The notes beneath the pieces were generated by a model. That model ran no database searches. It saw only the letters and a program-made list of their open reading frames with translations, and was not told the DNA's origin. The position numbers were made by a program, and so were the translations under genes. Positions 1 to 7,888 of a DNA stretch of 26,922 bases are shown here, in pieces; the first letter of the stretch is position 1; each line of letters opens with the position of its first letter. The DNA is from CAYMND01 sp964465065 (GTDB taxonomy: Bacteria; Acidobacteriota; Aminicenantia; UBA2199): contig CAYXHZ010000043.1 of assembly GCA_964465065.1 (NCBI GenBank), positions 1 through 26,922 of the forward strand, read 5' to 3'.

Positions 1-2
1 CT

Positions 3-962
3 TCAGCCGTACACCCGGTCCAGGACGAGCCGCCACAAGGGCAGGCTCAGCAGCGAGAACAGGGTGGAAACGGCGATGATCGAGCCCAGCAGGCGTTCGT
101 CCATGCGACCGTAGGCGGCAAAGAACGGGCTCATGGTCGCCGTCGGCATGACCGCCTCCAGAAAGATGACTTTCATGGTCAGGGCATCGACCGCGAAAAC
201 CAGGCTGATCAGACTGACCGTCAGCCAACCGATCAGCCCGCCCAGGAGCAGGCGGTGGGCCGAGGCCAGTAACACCACCCGCAGATCGTGTCCGGGCATC
301 TTGACCCGCAGGGTCAGACCCACGGCGAACAGGATCAGCGGCACGGTGAGGGCGGCAAACTGCTCGATGACCGTCCAGACCGGTTTGGGCGGCACGACGG
401 CCATGAAATTGCAGGTCAGGGCCACCAGCACCGCCGCGATCGGCGCCGAGGCGTTCTGCAGCAGCAGCCGGGCCACCGGAACCCTGGCGCCGCCGTCCCC
501 CGAGTTCAGGGTGCGCACCAGGAAAAAACCGATGACGATGAAACCCGGCCAGAAAAACATCGAAAAGAAAACCGCCCGGGTCAGTGCGGCCTCGCCCCAG
601 AAAATCAGCACGACACTCCAGCCCAGGTAGGCGTAGTTGCCGACAAAGGTTCCGAACACGTAACTGGACCTGCGGCGCGGGTCGCCGAACAGACGCTTGC
701 CCAGCCCCAGACCGCTGCCGGCGTACAGCAGGCTGACCAGCAGAAAGGCCGCGCTCACCGGCAGGGCCTGCGACACGGCGTTCAGATCGGCCCGGGAAAG
801 ATTCTTGAATATCAGAAACGGCACGGTGATCTTGATGGCCAGGGTGCGGAACAGCGCCGCCTGATCGGAACCGAACAACGACAACTTCCGGCTCAGGTAG
901 CCGATGGCGATCGGGGCCACGATCGGAATCAGGGAAGCCAGCAGATCAACGATCAGTCGCAT
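3..962 (-). CDS. AEC-family (auxin efflux carrier-like) permease
   Basis: Predicted inner-membrane transporter of 319 residues, the usual length for the AEC family, which exports or imports small organic acids or related solutes. The sequence is almost entirely hydrophobic segments, about ten predicted spans. It has the family-style N-terminus (PIAIGYLSRKLSLFG) and a late VGLTLR segment before the C-terminal helix bundle. The ATG start has no Shine-Dalgarno sequence. Instead a TTGAAA-N16-TACAAT promoter ends five bases upstream, overlapping the stop of the upstream larE-like gene, so the mRNA is probably leaderless even if read-through from larE also occurs. The substrate cannot be told from sequence. 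Co-orientation with a LarE homologue makes a carboxylate such as lactate or malate imaginable, but that is inference. Confidence 0.88.
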   Translation of the reverse strand: MRLIVDLLASLIPIVAPIAIGYLSRKLSLFGSDQAALFRTLAIKITVPFLIFKNLSRADLNAVSQALPVSAAFLLVSLLYAGSGLGLGKRLFGDPRRRSSYVFGTFVGNYAYLGWSVVLIFWGEAALTRAVFFSMFFWPGFIVIGFFLVRTLNSGDGGARVPVARLLLQNASAPIAAVLVALTCNFMAVVPPKPVWTVIEQFAALTVPLILFAVGLTLRVKMPGHDLRVVLLASAHRLLLGGLIGWLTVSLISLVFAVDALTMKVIFLEAVMPTATMSPFFAAYGRMDERLLGSIIAVSTLFSLLSLPLWRLVLDRVYG

Positions 963-967
963 CGTTC

Positions 968-995
968 ATTGTAAACCAGATGCACCGGATTTCAA
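968..995 (-). promoter_or_regulatory. Promoter of AEC permease gene (leaderless type)
   Basis: Minus-strand TTGAAA (990-995), 16-bp spacer, TACAAT (968-973). Only five bases separate the -10 from the ATG at 962, so the expected start of transcription falls on the start codon. The -35 overlaps the larE-like stop codon. Confidence 0.6.
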
Positions 996-1813
996 ACCGG
1001 TCGACTGCCGCCAGGCTCGGGGTCCCAAGGTCCGGAACGCACCGCCTGCAGATCCAGGGCCAGCCAGCGGAAACCGACAGCCCGGCTGTGGGACAGGGCC
1101 GCAGCGCGCATGGCCAGGGCCCGGCCGAGGACACGCTCCGGCAGCTCCACCCGGCAACCGTCCTCGATGGCCCGGCAACGGACGTCGTGGATGCCCGCCC
1201 GGTGCCAGAAGGATTCCATGGCCTCGACCCGCCGCAGCAGTTCGTCCTGCAGCGGTCGACCGTAGGGCAGGCGCGTCGCCAGGCAACTCGACGAACTGAG
1301 CAGCCAGGCCGGCACCCGCCAGGCCCTCATGGCGGTCACGATCTCGGCCGAACCGATCCCGGCCAGCCGCAGCGGCGAGACGACCCCCAGTTCGACCATG
1401 GCCCGGGCCCCGGGTCGATACTGGTTCAGATCGGAGGCCGTACTGCCGTCCAGCAGACGCTGCGGCAGAGCACCGGTCTTCATGTGCTCCAGCAGAGCGC
1501 CGAACAGGAAGCGCTTGCAATGGTAACAGCGCTGCTGGCTGTTGGCCGCGATGTTTGCCTCGGCCAAGGGATCGGTCCGGACCACGCTTACCGGTATCCG
1601 GAGCCGTTTGCGGAAATACTCCAGTCGCTGCCGGTCGCGCTCGCCGATCAGCGGCGAATCGATGAACACGGCGACAAAACGGTCCCGGCCGACAGCCCGC
1701 ACGGCTTCCCGGGCCAGGAAAGCGGAATCCTTGCCGGCCGAAAAGGCGATGACAAAGGGCGCCAATCCGGCCAACTCGGCGTGCAAACGGGCAATTTTCG
1801 CTTCATATTCCAT
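992..1813 (-). CDS. larE: LarE-like ATP-dependent sulfur transferase (PP-loop)
   Basis: A 273-residue PP-loop protein resembling LarE, which adenylates and then sulfurates pyridinium biscarboxylate mononucleotide when the nickel-pincer cofactor of lactate racemase is made. The PP-loop is S25-A-G-K-D-S30, with Ala in place of the second residue of the usual SGGxDS. A CYHC pair (C96, C99) and C177 in an SCLATRLPYG motif correspond to the three-cysteine arrangement of [4Fe-4S]-type LarE proteins. C177 matches the conserved sulfur-donor cysteine position. DGS...DLNQYRPG (122-135) is the family's middle motif. The start is the ATG preceded by GGGAGGGAAGGG; it overlaps the upstream GH13-like gene by 11 bases. 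No larA, larB or larC is in the window, so the true acceptor may differ. Confidence 0.8.
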   Translation of the reverse strand: MEYEAKIARLHAELAGLAPFVIAFSAGKDSAFLAREAVRAVGRDRFVAVFIDSPLIGERDRQRLEYFRKRLRIPVSVVRTDPLAEANIAANSQQRCYHCKRFLFGALLEHMKTGALPQRLLDGSTASDLNQYRPGARAMVELGVVSPLRLAGIGSAEIVTAMRAWRVPAWLLSSSSCLATRLPYGRPLQDELLRRVEAMESFWHRAGIHDVRCRAIEDGCRVELPERVLGRALAMRAAALSHSRAVGFRWLALDLQAVRSGPWDPEPGGSRPV

Positions 1814-3272
1814 CCCTTCCCTCCCCGGCCGAACAGTAATACCAGCGCGGCTCCAGCGGGCCCAGTTCGATCTGCACCCGGGCCGCGGCCTGAATGGGCG
1901 GTCCATCGAGCAGATCGCGCCACTCCCCCGGCGGCAATCTGTGCCGGGCGCAATCCGCGCTCCAGCGTACCCGCTTTTCGGACAGGTTGGCCAAACAGAC
2001 AACGGTTTCCTTGCCGTCCGCCGAACTGCGCAGCAGTGAAAAAACGTTCGTCTGCAACTCCAGCATACGCTGTCTCGAGCGCAGACAGAAGGCGCCGCTT
2101 TGGCGGCGGATAGCCAGCAATCGGGCCAGAACGGCGGCACTCGCCGCCCGCTCGGGCTCGGCAGGCAGCAACTCGTCCAGTCGTACAGCGGGCACTCCGT
2201 CCACGGCCAGCGCGATAGTCCGGGCGAGAAAATGCCGCTCGGGCCGTAACGCCTCGTCGAGCGGAGGATGAAAATACGCCGCCGTCTCTCCCAGCGGCGG
2301 GCGCCCGGCCAACCAGGCGTTCAGCGCATTGGCCTTTGCGTCCGACAAGGCGTGCAACAAAGCCGGAGCCAGGCCGGTATCGGCAAGCAGCCGGAATATT
2401 CCGCTTTTCTCCCCAAGCTGAGCCGGCCTCGGGACCGATCGCTCGTGACAATGCACCAGCAGGCCGACTTCCGGGGCGGCGATGCCCAGAACCATCTCCA
2501 GCATGCCCAGGATGCCCCCGCAGTCGGCCCAGGCGGCCGCCGCTTGTCCCAGGTTGATCCAGGCAGCCCCCTGCCGCACCAGAGCCAGCAGGCGGCGAAT
2601 CAGCTCCAGGAGCACGACCGGATTGTTGCCATTGAGTGCCAGACCGTGCGAACGGGCGTCCACCCGTAGCCAGCGTGCGCCGGCCAGCGAGTGAAACAGC
2701 CGGTAACGGTCCGAATCGGTTCCCCTGTCTTCCGCCGTATCGGGGCAGATGGTGAAGGCCTGGAAAAAATCTTTGTAATAGGGATGGCCGTTGAGGTATT
2801 GCCGGCACCATTCGTCCTGGTCGGTCACGCGCATGAAGGTTCCATCCCGCATCAGCCGACAACTGCGCAACCCGTCCGGCAGAACGAGCGGACCGTTATC
2901 CCCCCGACCGCCGTCACCGAGCCAGACGATCGCTTTCTCTCGCCCCACCAGAGTCTGCAGCTGGCGGCCGATAAGCCTTGCTTTTCTCTGGCTCAACAGC
3001 CTGGCTCCACCCTTTGAAAGGTCGAGGATCAGCGCTCCGTGCAAATCCCGCCCGGCCTGCCATTCGGCATCCCGGAGCGGCGGCGCGCCCGGTGAACGGT
3101 AAGCGGCATGGACCACGATCTCGCGGACCAGTTCATCGAAAATCTCGCTGGCTCCCGAGCGGCCGTACAGGTTGAACAGCTTTTCATAAAGGGCCTTGAG
3201 CTGTTTCTTGCTCAAAACGAACAACTGGCGGCTGTAATCAGGTTGCGGCAGGTAGAACGTTTCTGGTTTCAA
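1803..3272 (-). CDS. Divergent GH13 (sucrose phosphorylase-like) protein, probably catalytically impaired
   Basis: 489 residues that read like a decayed subfamily-18 GH13 enzyme (sucrose or glucosylglycerate phosphorylase type). Recognisable pieces in order: LYEKLFNLYG near 29-37; WCRQYLNGHPYYKDFF at 155-170; WLRVDA at 201-206 with the nucleophile-position Asp205; HERSVPR at 276-282, with Glu277 where the acid/base Glu of TETNVPH-type motifs sits; then NVFSLLRSSADGKETVVCLANLS at the C-terminal beta domain. The HDGIGVRP-type motif is replaced by PPLDEALRP (336-344), losing His-Asp. The N-terminal barrel strands with the usual first conserved Asp/His are not recognisable. The start is a TTG preceded by GAGG; no in-frame ATG exists upstream before a stop. 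Function may be regulatory or binding rather than catalytic. Family assignment is by eye. Confidence 0.6.
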   Translation of the reverse strand: MKPETFYLPQPDYSRQLFVLSKKQLKALYEKLFNLYGRSGASEIFDELVREIVVHAAYRSPGAPPLRDAEWQAGRDLHGALILDLSKGGARLLSQRKARLIGRQLQTLVGREKAIVWLGDGGRGDNGPLVLPDGLRSCRLMRDGTFMRVTDQDEWCRQYLNGHPYYKDFFQAFTICPDTAEDRGTDSDRYRLFHSLAGARWLRVDARSHGLALNGNNPVVLLELIRRLLALVRQGAAWINLGQAAAAWADCGGILGMLEMVLGIAAPEVGLLVHCHERSVPRPAQLGEKSGIFRLLADTGLAPALLHALSDAKANALNAWLAGRPPLGETAAYFHPPLDEALRPERHFLARTIALAVDGVPAVRLDELLPAEPERAASAAVLARLLAIRRQSGAFCLRSRQRMLELQTNVFSLLRSSADGKETVVCLANLSEKRVRWSADCARHRLPPGEWRDLLDGPPIQAAARVQIELGPLEPRWYYCSAGEGRDGI

Positions 3273-3329
3273 CTCATCCTCGGGCAGCGGACCGTCCGGG
3301 TCAGCACTTCAGCCATTGCCTCAAATACA

Positions 3330-3358
3330 ATATTATCGGACTTCAGCTCATCCGACAA
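3330..3358 (-). promoter_or_regulatory. Promoter of the GH13-like/larE unit
   Basis: Minus-strand TTGTCG (3353-3358), 17-bp spacer, TAATAT (3330-3335). Transcription would start near 3323, about 50 bases before the TTG start codon. It lies in the divergent region shared with the radical SAM gene. Confidence 0.5.
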
Positions 3359-3386
3359 GCACTTTCCTGCTTTTTGCCGGCGGGCA

Positions 3387-3395
3387 TGGTACAAT
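3387..3395 (+). promoter_or_regulatory. Extended -10 promoter of the SPL-family gene (leaderless type)
   Basis: TGG-TACAAT is an extended -10 element with no convincing -35. It ends six bases before the ATG at 3402, so transcription should start at the start codon. Confidence 0.5.
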
Positions 3396-3401
3396 TCGCC
3401 A

Positions 3402-4334
3402 ATGCCCGAGACCGTGAACCACCCTGGTCAGTTCATCAAGCCGTGCCCCTGCTCGCCCCAGACCGTCTCCTGCGGCTACACCAACATCAATCTGCACACC
3501 GGTTGCCCCTTCGACTGCAGCTACTGCATCCTGCAGCTGTACCTGCCCGACAAGAGACCCGTCTTCTTTGGCAACACGGATCAGGCCGCCACCGAGCTGC
3601 GCCGCCTGGCCCGGACTCAGCCCGCCCTGCGAATCGGCAGCGGCGAGTTGGCCGATTCCCTGGCCGATCCGCAGACCGACCGTCTCGTCCCGTTTTTATT
3701 CGACCTGCTGACCGACCTGCCCGAAGTGGTTTTCGAGCTCAAGACCAAATCGGCCCGCATCCAGTCCCTGCTCGAGCGCCCTCCTCTGTCCAACCTGGTG
3801 GTCGCCTGGTCGCTCAACCCCAAGGAGATCATCGACCGCGAGGAGGCCGGCACCGCTTCCCTGCATCAACGACTGCTGGCCATCCAGGCGCTCATTGCCC
3901 ATGGTTACAAGGTGGCCGTCCATTTCGACCCGCTGATCCTGACCCCTGACTGGCCGTCCCTGTACCGCGATCTGGTCGAGCGGCTCCTGGATGTGCTTCC
4001 GGAGTCGCGGCTGGCTTGGTGGAGCCTGGGCGCCCTGCGTTTTCCGGCCGGACTGCGCCGTCATATCTTCGCACACCGGGAATCACGGCTTTTCGATGGG
4101 GAACTGATCAGGGGCTACGACGAGAAATACCGCTACCTGCGCCCCTTGCGCCAGGAACTGTTTCTGACCCTGCGTTCGTTCATCCAGGCCCGCCTGGGCG
4201 GAATCGCCCCCCTCTACCTGTGCATGGAGGATCGGGCTATGTGGGGCAGCGTTTTCCCCGAGCTGCCTCCAGACAGCGAAGCCATCAACTACCGTCTTTA
4301 CCGGAGGGTCGTCAGCGGACCGACAACCAGTTAA
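3402..4334 (+). CDS. SPL-family radical SAM protein (spore photoproduct lyase-like)
   Basis: 310-residue radical SAM protein of the SplB-like family (COG1533 type). The cluster-binding CxxxCxxC is C35-P-F-D-C39-S-Y-C42, followed by ILQLYL as in spore photoproduct lyase relatives. The upstream C15, C17 and C24-G-Y resemble the CPGT...CCGY block of this subfamily. In SplB the radical repairs the thymine dimer spore photoproduct. This window gives no sign of sporulation, so the substrate is open; many non-spore bacteria carry such proteins of unknown role. The ATG was chosen because the conserved cysteine block starts shortly after it and an extended -10 lies just upstream; there is no Shine-Dalgarno sequence. 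The 3' end overlaps the convergent ABC permease gene by 23 bases. Confidence 0.82.
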   Translation: MPETVNHPGQFIKPCPCSPQTVSCGYTNINLHTGCPFDCSYCILQLYLPDKRPVFFGNTDQAATELRRLARTQPALRIGSGELADSLADPQTDRLVPFLFDLLTDLPEVVFELKTKSARIQSLLERPPLSNLVVAWSLNPKEIIDREEAGTASLHQRLLAIQALIAHGYKVAVHFDPLILTPDWPSLYRDLVERLLDVLPESRLAWWSLGALRFPAGLRRHIFAHRESRLFDGELIRGYDEKYRYLRPLRQELFLTLRSFIQARLGGIAPLYLCMEDRAMWGSVFPELPPDSEAINYRLYRRVVSGPTTS

Positions 4335-5577
4335 GAATCTCCTTGAGGGTCGGTTTCTTGCCGTACATCAGAATCCCCACCCGGAAGATGCGCGCCCCGG
4401 CGCGGATCAGAATCCAGATGGTCGCGAGCGAAGCGACGATGGACAGGGCGATCTGCCACAAGGGCGGCATGGCCATGCTGATGCGCATGAACATCAGCAT
4501 CGGCGAAAAGAACGGCAACAGAGAGCTGACGACCACCACCGGGCTGTCGGCGTTCTGGGTGACCATGGTCACGCCGAGCAGAAACGGCACCAGCAGCAGG
4601 TACGATATGGGGGCGGAATACTGCTGGGCCTCTTCATCGGTGTTGACCGCCGCACCGACCAGCGAAAAGAGGATGGCGAACGAGAAGTACCCCAAGACGA
4701 AGAAGACGGCGAAATAGGCGGCCAGTGCCGGTGTCAGGAAAGACAGGTACTGCGCCGGAACGCCCCAGGGCGACAGGAAGAGGTAGGCGACAGTCAGGGC
4801 GATCCAGATACCGACCTGAGTGAGACCGACCAGGCCGATTCCCAGAATTTTCCCGAAGAAAACCGATTTGGGCGTGGTCGAAGAGATCAGCAGCTCGACG
4901 ATTCGGCTGTTTTTTTCCTCGATGATGCCCCGCATGATCAACTGTCCGTAGGCCATGATCACCGACATCAGCATGGTCAGCATGAAAATCGCCATCAGAA
5001 ATTCGGCCTGCGAGGAACTCTGGGTGATACCTTCTTTCTTGACCTTGAAGGTCTGCAGGGACTGCGTCCGCGTGGCCTGATCGATCAGCTGGTCGCTGAT
5101 GTCGACCGCCAGCAGCTGGGTGCGGGTGAAGGCCCGCTGCAGGTGCTTTTCGATGAAACGCAGTCCGGACATATCGGAAATGTTGAGACCGTAATAGGCG
5201 ATGCTGCCGGACTGGGGATCGGCGGGCCAGACCAGCAGACCGGCGACTTTCTTGTCCAGAATGAGCGGCCGGTAACGATCGACCAGCTCGGCCGGCGAGG
5301 CGCCGGCGTGATCGATGGCCTCCAGTACCAGGCCGTCGGGTCGGGCCTCGTCCTTGGCGACGGATTCGAGAAAAGCCGTCCGGTATTTCCCGCTCAAATC
5401 GACCAGATGAATGATCTTCTCGCCGTGGGCCGCCTGCGTCAACAGGGCCGGAATCACGAAGAAGGCCGCCATCAGAACCGGTGTCAGCACGGTCGAGATG
5501 ATGAACGATTTCTTTTTGGCGATCTGCAGGAATTCCTTGGCCAGGATCGTCCACATTTTTCGGTTTTCGCCTTTCAT
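4312..5577 (-). CDS. ABC-2 type (NatB-like) transporter permease
   Basis: 421-residue membrane component of an ABC exporter. One N-terminal membrane span (about residues 22-46) is followed by a large extracytoplasmic domain of about 130 residues. A C-terminal bundle of about five spans (roughly 190-400) follows, which is the NatB/YhaP-type ABC-2 topology. The charged IIEEKNSRIVELLISSTTP loop at about 215-233 is the typical cytoplasmic coupling segment. Its ATG overlaps the stop of the ATPase gene (ATGA), so the two are translationally coupled and surely form one exporter. The substrate is unknown; relatives move sodium, antibiotics or lipids. Confidence 0.88.
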   Translation of the reverse strand: MKGENRKMWTILAKEFLQIAKKKSFIISTVLTPVLMAAFFVIPALLTQAAHGEKIIHLVDLSGKYRTAFLESVAKDEARPDGLVLEAIDHAGASPAELVDRYRPLILDKKVAGLLVWPADPQSGSIAYYGLNISDMSGLRFIEKHLQRAFTRTQLLAVDISDQLIDQATRTQSLQTFKVKKEGITQSSSQAEFLMAIFMLTMLMSVIMAYGQLIMRGIIEEKNSRIVELLISSTTPKSVFFGKILGIGLVGLTQVGIWIALTVAYLFLSPWGVPAQYLSFLTPALAAYFAVFFVLGYFSFAILFSLVGAAVNTDEEAQQYSAPISYLLLVPFLLGVTMVTQNADSPVVVVSSLLPFFSPMLMFMRISMAMPPLWQIALSIVASLATIWILIRAGARIFRVGILMYGKKPTLKEILNWLSVR

Positions 5578-6482
5578 GACGCCCCCCTGTTAACCCGGCT
5601 GAAGAAGATGTGGTTGAGCGAGGGTTCGCTGATTGCAAAACGGCTCAGGTCGAGCCGGGCGCGCAAGGAGTCCAGCAGTTCGTCCTTGTAGCGCAGGTCG
5701 GCCAGTTCGATTTCCATGGTATTGCCGTAATCCCGCCTCCCCTTGACAAACGGCAGTTCGGTCACGAAAGCGGCGTCGCCGCTGTAGGCGACTGTCACCA
5801 GGCTGGCGCCGAAAGTCTGCCTGGCTCCGGCCAGGGTTTCGTCGAGCACCTTGCAGCCACGGTCGATCATGATCACCCGGTCGACCAGTTTCTCGGCGAA
5901 ATCCATCAGGTGCGTCGAGAACAGGATGGAGGTACCGCCGCGCTTCAGTTCCAGGATCAATTCCCGCACCAGCTCGATATTGACCGGATCCAGGCCGGAA
6001 AACGGCTCGTCCAGAATCAGCAGTTCGGGCGCGTGCAGGATGGTGACGATGAGCTGCACCTTCTGGGCCATGCCTTTGGAAAGTTCCTCGATGCGTTTGT
6101 GACGATGCTCGGTCAGCGACAACCGTTCCAGCCAGCCGGCCGCTCGGGATCCGATATCGGCCGCCGCCACACCCTTGAGCCGGGAAAAGAAGGCAATGGT
6201 GTCCATGACCGTCATTTTTCGGTACAGCCCCCGTTCTTCGGGCAGGTAGCCCAAACGGTTCTTCAGCTCTTCCCGGAACGGCTGGCCGAAAATCACCACC
6301 GATCCCGAATCCGGGGCGATGATGTTCATGATCATGCGGATTGTGGTCGTCTTCCCGGCACCGTTGGGACCGAGCAGACCGACAATCTGCCCCTTGGTCA
6401 GCGAAAAAGAAATGCGGTCGACTACGGTTTTATCGCCGTATACCTTGATCAGATCTTGCAATTCCAGTACAGTATCAGCCAT
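5574..6482 (-). CDS. ABC transporter ATP-binding protein (NatA-like)
   Basis: 302-residue ATPase that powers the downstream ABC-2 permease. Walker A is GPNGAGKT (38-45), the signature is LSKGMAQKVQ, and Walker B with the catalytic Glu is LLILDEPFSGLDP, with a downstream STH switch histidine. About 80 residues follow the ATPase core, as in the DUF4162-type C-terminal extension of NatA-like proteins. I start at the ATG at 6482, which has GGGGTG five bases upstream; a GTG two codons earlier (6488) is possible. The gene follows the ferritin-like gene by about 50 bases and contains the ATGA start of the permease at its end. Confidence 0.9.
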   Translation of the reverse strand: MADTVLELQDLIKVYGDKTVVDRISFSLTKGQIVGLLGPNGAGKTTTIRMIMNIIAPDSGSVVIFGQPFREELKNRLGYLPEERGLYRKMTVMDTIAFFSRLKGVAAADIGSRAAGWLERLSLTEHRHKRIEELSKGMAQKVQLIVTILHAPELLILDEPFSGLDPVNIELVRELILELKRGGTSILFSTHLMDFAEKLVDRVIMIDRGCKVLDETLAGARQTFGASLVTVAYSGDAAFVTELPFVKGRRDYGNTMEIELADLRYKDELLDSLRARLDLSRFAISEPSLNHIFFSRVNRGAS

Positions 6483-6531
6483 TTGCACCCCAATTGCGGG
6501 CAGCGGCGCCGGACCCGGTCCGGACCTCGGT

Positions 6532-7038
6532 TTACAGGTCGTCGACGCCGGGAGCCTCGGTTTCGATTTCTCCCTGACGGATGGCGAACAGGCGGGTCAG
6601 GTGTCGCAGTTCCTCGTCGATGATCGTTTCCAGCAATGGTCTCTGCTCCGGGCCGATCTGGGCCTTGAGCGCACCGTAGAAAAGGATCGAATCCTTCTCC
6701 AGCTGGATGGCCACACCCAGCTGGGCATTGCGGTCAAAACCGTCCTGCAGGCCTTTTTCCAGCAGCTGGGCGCCGTACTGCTCCATATCGACCAGAAAGC
6801 GTTCCAGTATCGGATCGCAGGGCTTGTCGGACGTTGGCGGCTGCATGGCGCAGTCGCGCAACATTTTTTTGAAGGTCATCTCGTGCCGTTGCTCGTCTTC
6901 GGCGAACAGGAAAAAAAGGTCCATCAACCTTTTTTCCGGCATGGCTTTGGCCAGATGGATGTAAAATCGGTAACCGTCCTGCTCCACCTTGACGGCATGG
7001 CTCAACAAGGTTCGTTCATCGATCATGGTGCGATTCAT
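6532..7038 (-). CDS. Ferritin-like diiron protein (rubrerythrin-family four-helix bundle)
   Basis: 168-residue cytoplasmic four-helix bundle. Two half-repeats each carry metal ligands: E19 with E49-Q-R-H52, and E114 with E143-L-R-H146. That is the full E, ExxH, E, ExxH diiron set of rubrerythrin or ferritin-like proteins (COG1633). There is no C-terminal rubredoxin domain with its two CxxC motifs, so it is not a classic rubrerythrin. A role in peroxide reduction or iron handling is the family expectation. The ATG at 7038 has GGAG six bases upstream and is preferred over the in-frame ATG four codons later. It lies 40 bases behind the DUF502 gene and 49 before the ABC ATPase, so the four genes probably form one unit. 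Confidence 0.85.
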   Translation of the reverse strand: MNRTMIDERTLLSHAVKVEQDGYRFYIHLAKAMPEKRLMDLFFLFAEDEQRHEMTFKKMLRDCAMQPPTSDKPCDPILERFLVDMEQYGAQLLEKGLQDGFDRNAQLGVAIQLEKDSILFYGALKAQIGPEQRPLLETIIDEELRHLTRLFAIRQGEIETEAPGVDDL

Positions 7039-7078
7039 CTCAATCTCCGGATTGTCACGTTTCCAGCCATCGGCAATG

Positions 7079-7726
7079 TTACCACCTTTTGGCGGCCGCT
7101 TCCAGTCCATGTAGGAGTCCATCCGTTTTGGGCAGTTGATCGAGCAGTTCGGAAGCGCCCGTTCCGCAGCCGATGATGGTGCGCATGGCCGTCTCGACCG
7201 ACACGTCGATAAAGAAAATATCGCCGGCGGGTACATGCAGGAGGTAACCGGAAGTGGGATTCAGTCCGGAAGGAACAAAAACGGAATACAGACCGCTGGC
7301 CGAATGTTCGTTGGTGACAAAACCGGTGCTCAAGGCAGTCGTGCCGAACATCCTGACCAGCACCACCCGGGAAAATGGGCGGTTCTTCTGACCGAGCAGC
7401 TGGCGCACCGTCTCCTTGAAGAAGGTGTAACCCGGCGCCTCTTTCAGAATCCTCTGTTCCACACCTCTCAACAAGGCGTAGCCGAGGCGGGTTTTCACCA
7501 CCAGTCCCAGGGTGAAACAAACGGTGATCACCGCGATGACGGCCAGCGAAAAGGCCAGTGCATGCCCCAAACCGGCATGCTCGGTGAAGATGACGGTCAA
7601 CGGTTCGATCAGATCGGTGATCATGCCCACCAGCCAGCGCAGCAGAAACAGGGTCAGAACGACCGGCAGCAGCACGATGAAACCGCCCAGGAACGTCGTT
7701 TTCAGGAAAGCCGTGAATCGTTTCAT
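7079..7726 (-). CDS. DUF502 family membrane protein
   Basis: 215-residue membrane protein of the DUF502 (COG2928) family; function not established. It has two N-terminal spans. The first, about residues 10-31, has the family-typical GGFIVLLPVVLTLFLL. The second, about 50-72, is followed by a soluble domain containing FSRVVLVRM, GFVTNE and VPSGLNPTSGYLLHVP, which match the conserved blocks of the family. The start is the ATG with GGGAGGTGA seven bases upstream; a longer in-frame extension upstream lacks comparable signals. First gene of the probable unit running through the ferritin-like and ABC genes. Confidence 0.85.
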   Translation of the reverse strand: MKRFTAFLKTTFLGGFIVLLPVVLTLFLLRWLVGMITDLIEPLTVIFTEHAGLGHALAFSLAVIAVITVCFTLGLVVKTRLGYALLRGVEQRILKEAPGYTFFKETVRQLLGQKNRPFSRVVLVRMFGTTALSTGFVTNEHSASGLYSVFVPSGLNPTSGYLLHVPAGDIFFIDVSVETAMRTIIGCGTGASELLDQLPKTDGLLHGLEAAAKRW

Positions 7727-7757
7727 GTTCACCTCCCGCCATGAGCCAGGCCCTCCC

Positions 7758-7766
7758 ATCCTACCA
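7758..7766 (-). promoter_or_regulatory. Possible extended -10 promoter of the DUF502 unit
   Basis: Minus-strand TGG-TAGGAT with no convincing -35, about 32 bases before the DUF502 start codon. Weak evidence. Confidence 0.3.
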
Positions 7767-7825
7767 CACAAGGCTCCGATCCGTTCCCGTTAACGCAAAC
7801 GACCCACAGATTTTTCGGCGATTTT

Positions 7826-7841
7826 TGTAACCATTGTTACA
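7826..7841 (+). promoter_or_regulatory. CRP/FNR-type operator palindrome upstream of the ferredoxin gene
   Basis: Perfect inverted repeat TGTAAC-CATT-GTTACA. With the -10 at 7863 and a start of transcription near 7875, its centre (7833.5) falls at about -41.5, the class II activator position of CRP/FNR proteins. The spacing matches what I remember of HcpR sites (GTAAC-N4-GTTAC). Confidence 0.6.
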
Positions 7842-7862
7842 TTTTTCATCCTTCATCCGCTT

Positions 7863-7868
7863 TATGAT
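7863..7868 (+). promoter_or_regulatory. -10 element of the ferredoxin gene (activator-dependent type)
   Basis: TATGAT with no recognisable -35 at 16-18 bp, consistent with a promoter that needs the activator site upstream. It is followed by two tandem copies of GGAGTCAA (7872-7887) that each contain a GGAG ribosome-binding core; the ATG is at 7889. Confidence 0.5.
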
Positions 7869-7888
7869 AGGGGAGTCAAGGAGTCAAA

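Noticed and set aside
980..2113. 377-codon plus-strand open frame opposite larE
   Set aside because: Arg/Pro/Gln-rich GC shadow of a clear PP-loop gene; no domain is recognisable.
6509..6523. GC-rich inverted repeat CCGGACC-C-GGTCCGG between the ferritin-like and ABC ATPase genes, considered as a terminator
   Set aside because: Arms are separated by one base so only a short stem can fold, and no T-tract follows on the minus strand.
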